Below, in pieces: positions 48,254 to 57,196 of a stretch of 64,000 bases of DNA. This stretch comes from Isoalcanivorax pacificus W11-5 (lineage in GTDB: Bacteria; Pseudomonadota; Gammaproteobacteria; Pseudomonadales; Alcanivoracaceae), in assembly GCF_000299335.2 (NCBI RefSeq), contig NZ_CP004387.1, positions 2,232,001 to 2,296,000 of the forward strand. Reading direction: 5' to 3'. Under the pieces are notes generated by a model. The model had not been told where the DNA came from. It was given only the letters and a program-made list of their open reading frames with translations, and searched no databases. The position numbers and the translations under genes were made by a program. Each line of letters begins with the position of its first letter. Within the stretch, counting starts at the first letter, position 1.

Positions 48254-49645
48254 TTATTTGAACTTCAGCACATTATCGATGGCGGCGTCCGAACGGCAGT
48301 GCGGGCACCGGTTCGAGTTGCGGTCAGAGACACCGGGCTTGAACTGGTTCGGCACATCGACCCGGATGACCCGCTTGCCGCAGGATGCACCTTCGCCGGT
48401 GGACACCTGGCAGACCGGGTTTTCGTAGTGACGCAGCCAGGCGCGGTAGTGCTCTTCGGTGACCAGGCACTTGCGCGCGGCGAACGCGATGGGATTCTGC
48501 ATGTAATCGGAAATTTCCTGGGCACTGATGGAGACGTGCCCCGCCCCCGGATGGAAAGCGATAAAGTTCAGGCCCAGCGCCTGCAGTTTCTCCAGCAGTT
48601 TCTGCGCACCACTGTTGGCCATCTTGATCTGCTCGCGCCGGGCTTCCTGCAGTGCATCTTCCAGCGTCGCGATCTTTTCCTCGCGGTCCAGCACTTCCAG
48701 TTCCTTGCTGTGCATCTGCTCGGTCAGGCGGGCGCGCTCCTCTTCCAGGCGTTGCGCCAGCGCGCGCCGGTACTGCTCGGTGAGGATTTCGATTTCGCCG
48801 CCCTGGGAAGCATGCTGGCGAGCCTGGTCTTCCAGGCTGCTGTGCAGTGAATCCACCTGCTCCTTGAGCGAGACATTCTGCTCTTTCAACGCCGCGTTCT
48901 GTGATTTCAGCGTCTTGAACTGCATCAGCACCTTTTCAAGCTGGGTACTGAGGATTTCTTCCTTCTGCTGGTGTGCATAACGCAATTGCGCCACTTCGTC
49001 ACGGTGCTTGCTTTCCATCGTCTGCACCCGCAGGCGCAGTTCCTTGATGGCGCGCGCCAGGCGCATGCGCTCCTGCTCGGAATGACGTGCAGAGGATGCC
49101 GCAGCAGCGGTTTCCGAGACGGTGGGAATGCGCTCACCGACGACAGGCACAGGGGCGGCGGGTACCGGCGCAACCACCGGTGGCGGCGCAGACTCGTCCA
49201 CGAACAGCCCCATCTTGCGGCCGCGTTCGCGCAATGTGTCGCGGATAAAGACGAAATCGTTGGCACCCGGCTTCATGCCCGGGTCCCAGAGCTGTTCCTG
49301 GTGCCAGGCCACCGGGCACTGGCTGCGGCAGGCAAGGCGGATTGGCCCGGCGCCCATATCAGGCCCGGGGCCTGCGTGCTCAACCAGATGGCGCAGCGGA
49401 ATGTTCCAGGAGGTATCGGCCATGCCGTCTTCATCGAAATCGATCAGGAACAGCACGATGCCCATCACCTGCAGGCGGGCGTCCACCAGCGCGTAGGCAC
49501 CCCGCACTTCCGTATCGGTGAATTCGGGCACCCCGACCATGCCGTCGAGAATCGCCTCGAAATCGGAATAGAGCATACTCTTGGTGATGCCGCGTTCATC
49601 AAAGAACAACACGGCCTCGGAGGTCACTGACGACATGCTCATCAT
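48254..49645 (-). CDS. Coiled-coil protein with C-terminal Cys4 motif
   Basis: This 463-residue protein has three parts. The first is an N-terminal globular domain of about 150 residues (EAVLFFDERGITKSMLYSDFE). After a Pro/Val linker comes a long coiled coil (about 200-355, repeated LKEQNVSLKEQVDSL). The C-terminus has four cysteines (VCQV, SCGK, CPHC) that could bind zinc. Relatives in pseudomonads have been annotated loosely as chromosome-partitioning proteins, which the sequence does not support. Of the ATGs at 49645, 49642 and 49636, the first is chosen; AAGGA lies upstream. Confidence 0.7.
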   Translation of the reverse strand: MMSMSSVTSEAVLFFDERGITKSMLYSDFEAILDGMVGVPEFTDTEVRGAYALVDARLQVMGIVLFLIDFDEDGMADTSWNIPLRHLVEHAGPGPDMGAGPIRLACRSQCPVAWHQEQLWDPGMKPGANDFVFIRDTLRERGRKMGLFVDESAPPPVVAPVPAAPVPVVGERIPTVSETAAAASSARHSEQERMRLARAIKELRLRVQTMESKHRDEVAQLRYAHQQKEEILSTQLEKVLMQFKTLKSQNAALKEQNVSLKEQVDSLHSSLEDQARQHASQGGEIEILTEQYRRALAQRLEEERARLTEQMHSKELEVLDREEKIATLEDALQEARREQIKMANSGAQKLLEKLQALGLNFIAFHPGAGHVSISAQEISDYMQNPIAFAARKCLVTEEHYRAWLRHYENPVCQVSTGEGASCGKRVIRVDVPNQFKPGVSDRNSNRCPHCRSDAAIDNVLKFK

Positions 49646-49952
49646 GGAGTCCTTTATTATTGGCCAGGCGAGGCGACTGCGTTCCCCACTGCACCCTGCA
49701 CCACCGCATACGGCAGGTGGCACAACACGACCTGTCACTGGCTGCCGATTATAGTCGGCCACTTTTTGAAGAGTGTGACTTGGATTGCAGATAAAGAAAA
49801 GTTAGACCAGAGAGTAACGGCACTCTGCCCTCACCCGCCCCGGGAGGCACCAGGCCTGGCCGGAAAAGCGGTTGGGAACAGTCGGTATTGCGGAAAGGGA
49901 AATCGGGGTGATGCGGAAGGAAGCTGAGGCTTGCGGGACGCAGACGGGCAGA
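49646..49952. other. Intergenic region upstream of the coiled-coil gene
   Basis: On the minus strand a TATAAT (49753-49748) lies about 100 bp before the coiled-coil start, without a clear -35. Farther up, AGAGT/ACTCT forms a weak stem. No other gene is seen. Confidence 0.45.
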
Positions 49953-50051
49953 CTACAGCTCGAAGCCGTCGTCTTCACCGTCGTCGTCCTGGTCGTCCAG
50001 GCTTTCCAGCCACAGGCGCTCTTCGAGGCGCTCGTCGATCAGTTCGTCCAT
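49953..50051 (-). CDS. Very small acidic protein (32 residues)
   Basis: The frame encodes 32 residues, beginning MDELIDERLEERLWLESL and continuing with a run of Asp and Glu before FEL. It has a textbook ribosome site (AAGGAG, 7 bases before ATG). Twelve or more acidic residues give it a strongly negative charge. It is too short for standard gene callers. I believe similar tiny acidic proteins exist at this place in pseudomonads but cannot confirm it. Function unknown. Confidence 0.7.
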   Translation of the reverse strand: MDELIDERLEERLWLESLDDQDDDGEDDGFEL

Positions 50052-50228
50052 TGGTGTTCTCCTTGTTGTAGGTTGTTTCGGGTTCAGACCGGCACAGGTA
50101 CCGGTACGCCTGCATCATGCACTGCGTTTTGTGACAGGAGAATGAATACAGAAGTTCCGCCGCACAGGTAAAGCGGAAGGGTGTAACGGGAAGTATCAGG
50201 GGTAACACGGGAAGATGAGGATGAAAGT

Positions 50229-50322
50229 TTCAAGAGTGGCGGAGCGGACGGGACTCGAACCCGCGACCCCCGGCGTGACAGGCCGGTATTCTAACCAACT
50301 GAACTACCGCTCCACTCTTGAA
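50229..50322 (-). repeat. Inverted repeat bracketing tRNA-Asp
   Basis: TTCAAGAGT (50229-50237) and ACTCTTGAA (50314-50322) are perfect 9-bp complements that directly abut the mature tRNA ends. In the precursor they would extend the acceptor stem. Confidence 0.7.
50237..50313 (-). tRNA. tRNA-Asp (GTC)
   Basis: The 77-base cloverleaf starts GGAGCGG and ends CCGCTCC-G-CCA, so the CCA end is encoded. The anticodon loop reads CCTGTCACG with anticodon GTC. The D-loop (AGTTCAGTTGGTTAGAATA) and T-loop GGTTCGAGTCC are standard. Confidence 0.97.
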
Positions 50323-50365
50323 CCTTTCCTGACGGACTGTTGGGAAACAGGCTGCCAGTTAAAAC

Positions 50366-50441
50366 TGGTGGGTGGTGACGGGATCGAACCGCCGACCCTC
50401 TGCTTGTAAGGCAGATGCTCTCCCAGCTGAGCTAACCACCC
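50366..50441 (-). tRNA. tRNA-Val (TAC)
   Basis: The 76-base cloverleaf starts GGGTGGT and ends ACCACCC-A-CCA. The anticodon loop reads CCTTACAAG (anticodon TAC). T-loop GGTTCGATCC is standard. It lies upstream of tRNA-Asp and shares its promoter. Confidence 0.97.
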
Positions 50442-50454
50442 GAAAGAGGCCGCC

Positions 50455-50482
50455 ATTCTAGGGAATTCGGCCGGGCTGTCAA
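50455..50482 (-). promoter_or_regulatory. Promoter of the tRNA-Val/tRNA-Asp operon
   Basis: On the minus strand a perfect TTGACA (50482-50477) and TAGAAT (50460-50455) are separated by 16 bases, with a GC-rich stretch after the -10 as in stringent stable-RNA promoters. Transcription would start about 7 bases before the tRNA-Val 5' end. Confidence 0.85.
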
Positions 50483-50622
50483 CGCTTTTTATGACCAAAA
50501 TAAAAAAAATCCGCGAGGACTGCCTGTTAAATCATCAACGCCGCTAAGTCCGCGCAAAACATGAACAAATTGCCTGTTTTTTGTGCTTCCACGACACGCT
50601 ATCAAGGCCTGTATCAGGCCCT

Positions 50623-50826
50623 TCAGGTGCGCGCTGCGCTGGCTTCCAGTTCCTCTATATAGGCACGGGCCACGTCCAGGCTGGGGAACCGCTGCGGCAG
50701 CGTCTCCCCCTGTCTGTCAGCCACCAGATAGTGCCGTATGCGCAGGCTGTGGGAGGTCGGGTCCAGCTCCCCCTCCTCCAGGATGGTGTAGCCGGTCTTG
50801 CCCCAGGGGAATACGTTACCGATCAC
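50623..50826 (-). CDS. Small hypothetical protein
   Basis: This 67-residue protein starts at GTG 50826, preceded by AGGGAG, and overlaps the end of the upstream TetR gene by 11 bases. A longer form from GTG 50865 is possible. The sequence (GKTGYTILEEGELD, RIRHYLVADRQGE, SLDVARAYIEELE) looks like a small alpha/beta protein; I do not recognise it. Coupling to the terpene regulator is the only hint of a role. Confidence 0.5.
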   Translation of the reverse strand: MIGNVFPWGKTGYTILEEGELDPTSHSLRIRHYLVADRQGETLPQRFPSLDVARAYIEELEASAART

Positions 50827-51445
50827 CGCGCGCTCCCTGTCCGGCCAGTGCCACCGCTTCCTCACCGACTACCCGGCGTGCAATCAGCCGGGCCAGGTCT
50901 TCCAGTTGCAAGCTGCCCTGCTGGTCAAACCAGGTATTGGTCCAGCTCGCCATCCCGGTGATCAGGCGCCGCATCAGGAACTCGTCGTCGTGGAAATAAC
51001 CCGCTGCACGCAGGTCCCTGAGCACATCCAGCCACAGCCCTTCGTAAATGTCACGCAGCGCGAGCGCCTGGGCCTGCTTCGCCGGCGACAGGCAGCGCCA
51101 CTCGTAGACCAGCACGCTCATGGCTTCCCGGGTATCACCGATGATGGACTGCAACTCGCCCCGAACCAGCGCCAGCAGGCGATCCACCGGCGCCTCAACC
51201 CCATCGACCGCCCGCTGCAAGCGCTCTGTATTGAAGCGGATCACCTCTGCCATCACGGCAAACAGAATGTCTTCCTTGGTCGGGAAATGGTGGAAGATGC
51301 TGCCACTCTGAATGCCCACCTCACGGGCAATGTCACGCACCGTGGTACGGTCAAACCCCTTATCGCGAAACAGACGTGCAGCCGCGGAGAGCAGCTTGCC
51401 GCGTGGCGAATCGTCCATCCCGTTGATGCGTTGTGCCTGGGTCAT
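50816..51445 (-). CDS. atuR: TetR-family regulator, probable AtuR
   Basis: This 209-residue repressor has an N-terminal HTH (TTVRDIAREVGIQSGSIFHHFPTKEDIL) and a ligand domain of the type found in acyl-CoA-sensing TetR proteins. It is divergent from atuABCDEF, as atuR is in P. aeruginosa, and a palindromic operator lies in the shared promoter region. ATG 51445 is chosen; ATG 51418 is an alternative. The open frame to 51634 would run through the promoter region and is rejected. Confidence 0.8.
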   Translation of the reverse strand: MTQAQRINGMDDSPRGKLLSAAARLFRDKGFDRTTVRDIAREVGIQSGSIFHHFPTKEDILFAVMAEVIRFNTERLQRAVDGVEAPVDRLLALVRGELQSIIGDTREAMSVLVYEWRCLSPAKQAQALALRDIYEGLWLDVLRDLRAAGYFHDDEFLMRRLITGMASWTNTWFDQQGSLQLEDLARLIARRVVGEEAVALAGQGARGDR

Positions 51446-51588
51446 GCCCGCCACCCTGGTAAAGCCGTCGAATGCAGGCGCCATTATCGGCGCCACCTGG
51501 CTGGCTGCAAGTATCGTCTGGCGCACCTGACCGTTTCGCTCAGCACGGTGTTTCCGGTCAGTGTGACGCCCTGGCGACCTCTTTACAG

Positions 51589-51606
51589 ACCAAGCGCTTG
51601 CTTGGT
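51589..51606. promoter_or_regulatory. Probable AtuR operator in the atuA promoter
   Basis: ACCAAGC-GCTT-GCTTGGT is an 18-bp dyad with a perfect inner palindrome CAAGCGCTTG, the kind of site bound by acyl-CoA-responsive TetR proteins. A possible -35 TTTACA (51582-51587) lies at its left edge, and the -10 region follows it, so a bound repressor would cover the promoter. Confidence 0.65.
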
Positions 51607-51672
51607 AGCTTACCGAAGCATCAGGAGCCGGCACAAGCCGAGGCTCCGCAGATCCGCCGACAGGAGCAGGCT

Positions 51673-53466
51673 ATGACATCCGCACCCATTCGTATCGGCT
51701 GCGCCGCCGGGTTCTGGGGCGACACCAATACCGCCGCCTTCCAGCTGGTGCGCCAGGCCCGCCTTGATTACCTCGTGTTCGATTATCTCGCCGAAGTCAC
51801 CCTGTCCATCATGGCCGGCGCACGCATGAAAGACCCGGGCATGGGCTACGCCCACGATTTCGTCACCCAGGTAATGGCCCCGCTGGCAAAAGAGATCAAG
51901 CAACAGGGCATCCGTGTGATCAGCAATGCCGGCGGCGTCAATCCGCAGGCATGCCGCAAGGCACTGGAAGAGGCATTTGCCGCCGCAGGCGTGGACATGA
52001 AGATCGCGCTGGTGGAAGGCGACGACCTCAACAGCCGGCGCGGTGAGTTCCAGGACGCCCGTGAAATGGAAACCGGCGCCCCGCTACCGCCCTTTACCGT
52101 GACCATGAATGCCTACCTCGGCGCGCTGCCAATCAAGGCCGCGCTGGATGCCGGTGCCGACATCGTGCTGACCGGCCGCATTGCCGACTCGGCGCTGGCG
52201 CTCGGCCCGCTGATGCACGAATTCAACTGGTCGGAAACCGACTACGACAAACTGGCACAAGGCTCGCTGGCCGGCCACGTGATCGAATGCGGCGCGCAGT
52301 GCACCGGTGGCAATTTCACCGACTGGGAACAGGTGCCCGATTACTTCAACATGGGCTTCCCGGTTGCCGAGTGCGAACCCGACGGCAGTTTCGTTATCAG
52401 CAAGCCCGAGCACACCGGCGGGCTGGTGACGACCGCCACGGTCGGCGAACAGATCGTCTATGAAATCGGTGACCCGCGCGCCTATCTGTTGCCGGATGTC
52501 GTCTGTGATTTCACCGGCGTACAACTGGAGCAGGTCGGCGACAACCGTGTCCGCGTCACCGGCGCTCGCGGCCTGCCACCCACCGACCAGTACAAGGTCT
52601 CCGCCACCTGGCCAGACGGCCAGCGCATCACCGCCAGTTTTTTGATCGGTGGTATCGACGCGGCCCGCAAAGGCCAGGCTGTGGCGGATGCCATCCTGAA
52701 GAAAGTACGCGGCATTTTCCAGCAATTAAAGATGGAGGACTTCCGCGAAGTCTCGGTGGAACTGCTCGGCACCGAAGCCACCTATGGCGCCCAGGCGCGG
52801 CGCGGCGACACTCGCGAAGTGGTGGTCAAAATCGGTGCCGTCCACAACGACAAAAAGGCACTTGGCATTTTTGGCCGCGAAATTGCCCAGGCAGCGACCG
52901 GCATGGCGCCCGGTCTGACCGGCATCGTTGGCGGCCGGCCCAAGCCGATGCCGCGTATCCGCCTGTTCTCCACGCTGGTGAGCAAGCAGGCTCTCACCTG
53001 TCAGGTGGATATGGGGGGTGAAAAAACAGAGGTGCCGATCCCGTCCGGCGAACCGTTCGACAGCACTCGCCTGCCGGTGGACCACCCGCCTGCACCGGCG
53101 CAGGATGCCGGTACCCACACAGTGCCACTGATCCGTCTCGCCTGGGCCCGCAGCGGCGACAAGGGCAACCACGCCAATATTGGCGTGATCGCCCGCGACC
53201 CGGCCTACCTGCCTTATCTCAGCGCCGCATTGACTGAAAACGCTGTGGCCGACTATATGCGCCACACGCTGGACCCGGAACATGGCAGCGTGCAGCGCTG
53301 GTTCATGCCCGGCTTCAACGCATTCAATTTCCTGCTGAAGAATGCCCTCGGCGGTGGCGGCATCGCTTCCGTGCGCATTGATCCACAGGGCAAAGCCTTC
53401 GCCCAGCAGCTGCTGGATTTTCCGGTGCCGGTATCCGACACCCTGTACAACACTCTGAACAAATAA
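51673..53466 (+). CDS. atuA: Acyclic terpene utilisation protein AtuA
   Basis: This 597-residue protein has a large N-terminal DUF1446 domain ([45 protein letters not shown]) and a smaller C-terminal domain with [17 protein letters not shown]. AtuA is required for growth on citronellol-type compounds in P. aeruginosa, though its reaction is not established. ATG 51673 follows a CAGGAG ribosome site; the frame is open further upstream through the promoter. It is the first gene of the atu operon, 18 bp before atuB. Confidence 0.9.
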   Translation: MTSAPIRIGCAAGFWGDTNTAAFQLVRQARLDYLVFDYLAEVTLSIMAGARMKDPGMGYAHDFVTQVMAPLAKEIKQQGIRVISNAGGVNPQACRKALEEAFAAAGVDMKIALVEGDDLNSRRGEFQDAREMETGAPLPPFTVTMNAYLGALPIKAALDAGADIVLTGRIADSALALGPLMHEFNWSETDYDKLAQGSLAGHVIECGAQCTGGNFTDWEQVPDYFNMGFPVAECEPDGSFVISKPEHTGGLVTTATVGEQIVYEIGDPRAYLLPDVVCDFTGVQLEQVGDNRVRVTGARGLPPTDQYKVSATWPDGQRITASFLIGGIDAARKGQAVADAILKKVRGIFQQLKMEDFREVSVELLGTEATYGAQARRGDTREVVVKIGAVHNDKKALGIFGREIAQAATGMAPGLTGIVGGRPKPMPRIRLFSTLVSKQALTCQVDMGGEKTEVPIPSGEPFDSTRLPVDHPPAPAQDAGTHTVPLIRLAWARSGDKGNHANIGVIARDPAYLPYLSAALTENAVADYMRHTLDPEHGSVQRWFMPGFNAFNFLLKNALGGGGIASVRIDPQGKAFAQQLLDFPVPVSDTLYNTLNK

Positions 53467-53484
53467 AGAAGAGGCCAGTTACCG

Positions 53485-54372
53485 ATGGGTTATCGCTCCG
53501 TATTTCGTCCTGACCTGTTTGCCGGACGCAACATCATCGTGACCGGCGGCGGCAGTGGCATCGGCCGTTGCACCGCGCACGAACTCGCCAGCCTCGGTGC
53601 ACGCGTCGTGCTGATTGGCCGCAAGGAAGACAAACTGAAAAACGTCGCGGCAGAAATAACCGAAGACGGGGGCCAGGCCATCTGGTTCACCTGTGATATC
53701 CGCGAAGAAGAAGCCGTAAAAAATACCGTCGCGGACGTCTACAAGGCGGTCGAAGTGGTACACGGCCTGGTCAATAATGCCGGCGGGCAGTTCCCCTCCC
53801 CGCTCGCGCTGATCAGCCAGAAGGGCTGGGAAACCGTGGTACGCACCAACCTGACGGGCGGCTTTCTGATGGCGCGCGAAGTGTTCATGCAGGGCATGAA
53901 CCGGAATGGCGGCAGCATCGTCAATATCATTGCCGACATGTGGGGCGGCATGCCCGGCATGGGGCACTCCGGCGCGGCACGGGCCGGCATGGACAACTTC
54001 ACCAAGACCGCTGCGTTTGAGTGGGGCTGCACCGGCGTACGCGTCAACGCGGTAGCGCCAGGCTGGATTGCCTCCAGCGGCATGGACACCTACCCGGAAA
54101 GCTTCAAATCCACCATCCGCACCCTGCGCGCCGCCGTCCCGCTGAAACGCATGGGCGAGGAAGCCGAGGTATCCGCCGCGATCTGTTTTCTGTTGTCCGA
54201 TGCAGCGGCCTTTATCAGCGGCGACACCCTGCGTATCGACGGCGCGGCCTCCCAGGGCAATATCGCCATCTTCCCGCTGCCGGATCACCAGCACAGCAAA
54301 CCCTTCGACGGCTTCCACCGCGCGGTGAAGCCGGCCCTGTTCAACGAGGACAGCGACGATGCCAGTCATTGA
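53485..54372 (+). CDS. atuB: SDR-family protein AtuB (trans-2-enoyl-CoA reductase-like)
   Basis: This 295-residue Rossmann protein has TGGGSGIG (20-27) for cofactor binding and VNNAG (96-100). The usual YxxxK catalytic pair is replaced: the site reads GHSGAARAGMDNFTK, as in PECR/DECR-type enoyl-CoA reductases. The C-terminus has VNAVAPGWI. Its exact step in terpene oxidation is unproven. It overlaps atuC by 14 bases. Confidence 0.87.
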   Translation: MGYRSVFRPDLFAGRNIIVTGGGSGIGRCTAHELASLGARVVLIGRKEDKLKNVAAEITEDGGQAIWFTCDIREEEAVKNTVADVYKAVEVVHGLVNNAGGQFPSPLALISQKGWETVVRTNLTGGFLMAREVFMQGMNRNGGSIVNIIADMWGGMPGMGHSGAARAGMDNFTKTAAFEWGCTGVRVNAVAPGWIASSGMDTYPESFKSTIRTLRAAVPLKRMGEEAEVSAAICFLLSDAAAFISGDTLRIDGAASQGNIAIFPLPDHQHSKPFDGFHRAVKPALFNEDSDDASH

Positions 54373-55975
54373 GTCCCAGCTCGATACCCAGAGCGAGGAA
54401 TTCCGCCAGAACCATGCGGCCGTGCTGGAGGCCGTCGCGGAATGCCGTGCCATTGAAAACAAAGTAGTGGAGAAATCCGAAAGCCAGCGGGAGAAATTCG
54501 AGAAAAGAGGCAAGCTGCTGCCCCATGAGCGCGTGGCCCGCCTGCTGGACCCCGGCTCCCCCTTCCTGGCCCTGCAACCGCTGGCCGGCTACATGATGCA
54601 TGACGACCGCGACGGCACCGAGGCCGGCGGCGCCAGCATCGCCGGCATCGGCTATGTATCCGGTGCACGTGTGCTGCTGGCGGCCAGCAACTCGGCCATC
54701 AAGGGCGGCACCATCACCCCGGCCGGCCTGCGCAAAAGCCTGCGGCTGCAGGAGATCGCGCGTGAGAACAAACTGCCGATCATTTCCCTGTCAGAATCCG
54801 GCGGCGCCAACCTGAACTATGCCGCTGAGATTTTTGTCGAGGGCGCACGTACTTTCGCCAACCAGGCACGGCTTTCCGCCATGGGCATTCCACAAATCAC
54901 CGTGGTGCACGGCAATGCCACCGCAGGGGGGGCCTACCAGCCCGGTCTGTCCGATTACTGCATCATGGTGCGCGGCCAGGCGAAGATGTTTCTGGCCGGC
55001 CCGCCGCTGCTGAAAGCCGCCACCGGCGAGGTCGCCACCGATGAAGAGCTGGGTGGTGCAGAGATGCACGCCACGGTCGCGGGCACGGCGGAATATGTGG
55101 CGGAAAACGACGCCGACGGCATTCGTATTGCCCGGGAAATCATGGCCAGCCTGGGCTGGCAGGACCAGATCACGCCGGCGCCGAAAAAGGACTTCCTGCC
55201 CCCGCGGTACGATGCAGAAGAACTGCCCGGCGTGGTGCCAGCGGACCCGCGCAAGCCCTACGATGTACGCGAGATCATTGCCCGCATCGCCGACAACTCC
55301 GACTTCCTGGACTTCAAGAACGACTGGGACGGCGCCACCGTGTGTGGCTGGATTCACATGGAAGGCTATCCGGTGGGCGTGATCGGCAACAACGGCCCCA
55401 TCACCCACCAGGGCGCCGCCAAGGCTGCGCAGTTCATCCAGTTGTGCGACCAGACCAATCGCCCGCTGCTGTTCCTGCATAACACCACCGGCTTCCTGGT
55501 CGGCACCGAGCCGGAACAGGGCGGCATCATCAAGCATGGCTCCAAGATGATCCAGGCGGTGGCCAATGCCCGCGTACCGAAGATCAGCATTGTCATCGGC
55601 GGCTCCTACGGCGCCGGCAACTACGCCATGTGCGGCCGGGGCCTGGACCCGCGCTTCATCTTTGCCTGGCCGAACAGCAAGGTGGCGGTGATGGGCGGCC
55701 AGCAGGCCGGCATGGTGCTGCGCATCGTGGCCGAGCAGAAACAGCGCGCCATGGGCATGGAGCCGGATGAAAAAGTACTTGAGCTGCTGCAGCAGAGCAC
55801 CGCGCAAAAGCTCGACAGCCAGTCCACTGCACTGTACGGCACCGCCCACATGTGGGACGACGGCATCATCGACCCGCGCGATACGCGCAAGGTCGTGGCA
55901 TTCGTGCTCGATATCTGCCGCGAGGCGCAACGCCGCCCGCTCAATACCAATACCTTCGGCGTCGCCCGCCTCTGA
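54359..55975 (+). CDS. atuC: Geranyl-CoA carboxylase, beta (carboxyltransferase) subunit
   Basis: This 538-residue carboxyltransferase transfers CO2 from biotin to the methyl branch of cis-geranyl-CoA. The N-half has SESGGANLNYAAEIF and GNATAGGAYQPGLSDY; the C-half has GGSYGAGNYAMCGR and FAWPNSKVAVMGG. Aligned by eye with methylcrotonyl-CoA carboxylase, the substrate-pocket Phe is Gly162 here. The small residue is the known mark of geranyl-CoA enzymes, which accept the longer chain. The partner is AtuF. Confidence 0.92.
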   Translation: MPVIESQLDTQSEEFRQNHAAVLEAVAECRAIENKVVEKSESQREKFEKRGKLLPHERVARLLDPGSPFLALQPLAGYMMHDDRDGTEAGGASIAGIGYVSGARVLLAASNSAIKGGTITPAGLRKSLRLQEIARENKLPIISLSESGGANLNYAAEIFVEGARTFANQARLSAMGIPQITVVHGNATAGGAYQPGLSDYCIMVRGQAKMFLAGPPLLKAATGEVATDEELGGAEMHATVAGTAEYVAENDADGIRIAREIMASLGWQDQITPAPKKDFLPPRYDAEELPGVVPADPRKPYDVREIIARIADNSDFLDFKNDWDGATVCGWIHMEGYPVGVIGNNGPITHQGAAKAAQFIQLCDQTNRPLLFLHNTTGFLVGTEPEQGGIIKHGSKMIQAVANARVPKISIVIGGSYGAGNYAMCGRGLDPRFIFAWPNSKVAVMGGQQAGMVLRIVAEQKQRAMGMEPDEKVLELLQQSTAQKLDSQSTALYGTAHMWDDGIIDPRDTRKVVAFVLDICREAQRRPLNTNTFGVARL

Positions 55976-55992
55976 CTCTCAGGAGAATCGTC

Positions 55993-57153
55993 ATGCTGTT
56001 TACACAAGAACATGAAGAACTGCGCCGTACGGTCCGCAACTTCGTCGAGAAAGAAATCAATCCGTATGTGGACGAGTGGGAAAACAGCCCGCCCTTCCCT
56101 GCCCATGAGCTGTTCAAGAAACTCGGCAACCTGGGCCTGCTCGGCATCAGCAAGCCGGTGGAATACGGCGGCATGGGCCTGGATTACACCTATTCCATCG
56201 TGGCCTCGGAAGAATTCGGTGGCATCCGCTGCGGCGGTGTGCCGATGGCCATCGGCGTGCAGACCGACATGGCCACCCCGGCGCTGGCACGCTTCGGCTC
56301 AGACGAACTGCGCCGCGAGTTCCTGGCCCCGGCCATCGCCGGCGACATGGTGGCCTCCATTGCCGTGAGCGAACCCCACGCCGGCTCCGACGTGGCCAAC
56401 ATCAAGACCACCGCCCGCAAGGACGGCGATGACTACGTCATCAACGGCACCAAGATGTGGATCACCAACTCGACCCAGAACGATTTCTTCTGTTTGCTGG
56501 CGAATACCGGCGACGGTCCGAAACACATGAACAAATCGCTGATCGTCGTACCGAAGAAAACGCCGGGCATTTCAGTCTCCGAACCGCTGAACAAGCTGGG
56601 CATGCGCTCCTCGGATACCGCACAGGTATTTTTTGACGACGTGCGCGTACCGCAACGCTACTGCATTGGCCAGGAAGGCATGGGCTTCATGATGCAGATG
56701 ATGCAGTTCCAGGAAGAGCGCCTGTTCGCTGCCGCCAACAGCCTGCGCGGCATGGACGTGGCGATTGCCGAAACGATCGACTACTGCCGCACCCGCCAGG
56801 TGTTCGACATGCCCCTGATCGACAACCAGGTGGTGCACTTCCGTCTGGCCGAGCTGAAATCCGAAGTCGAACTGCTGCGCGCACTGATCTACCAGGCCAG
56901 CGAAGAATACGTCAACGGCAAGGACGTGCTGCAAAAAGCCTCCATTGCCAAACTCAAGGCCGGCCGGCTGGCGCGCGAAGTCTACGATAGCTGCCTGCAA
57001 TACTGGGGCGGCCAGGGCTTCATGTGGGATTCCATGGTGGCCCGTGGCTACCGTGACTGCCGCCTGGGTTCCATCGGCGGCGGTGCCGACGAAATCATGC
57101 TCGGCATTATCTGCAAGACCATGGATATCCTGCCGGGCAAGAAAAAGAAATAA
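55993..57153 (+). CDS. atuD: Citronellyl-CoA dehydrogenase
   Basis: This FAD acyl-CoA dehydrogenase of 386 residues introduces the double bond that makes geranyl-CoA from citronellyl-CoA. Family motifs include AVSEPHAGSDVANIKTTA, INGTKMWITNSTQ and the C-terminal YWGGQGFMWDS and GGGADEIML. ATG 55993 has a CAGGAGA site. The assignment to citronellyl-CoA rests on the operon; by sequence alone it is a branched-chain-type dehydrogenase. Confidence 0.9.
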   Translation: MLFTQEHEELRRTVRNFVEKEINPYVDEWENSPPFPAHELFKKLGNLGLLGISKPVEYGGMGLDYTYSIVASEEFGGIRCGGVPMAIGVQTDMATPALARFGSDELRREFLAPAIAGDMVASIAVSEPHAGSDVANIKTTARKDGDDYVINGTKMWITNSTQNDFFCLLANTGDGPKHMNKSLIVVPKKTPGISVSEPLNKLGMRSSDTAQVFFDDVRVPQRYCIGQEGMGFMMQMMQFQEERLFAAANSLRGMDVAIAETIDYCRTRQVFDMPLIDNQVVHFRLAELKSEVELLRALIYQASEEYVNGKDVLQKASIAKLKAGRLAREVYDSCLQYWGGQGFMWDSMVARGYRDCRLGSIGGGADEIMLGIICKTMDILPGKKKK

Positions 57154-57196
57154 GGGCAGCGGCGAGCGGCAAGCTCCGGGACACGAGGAGAGAAAA

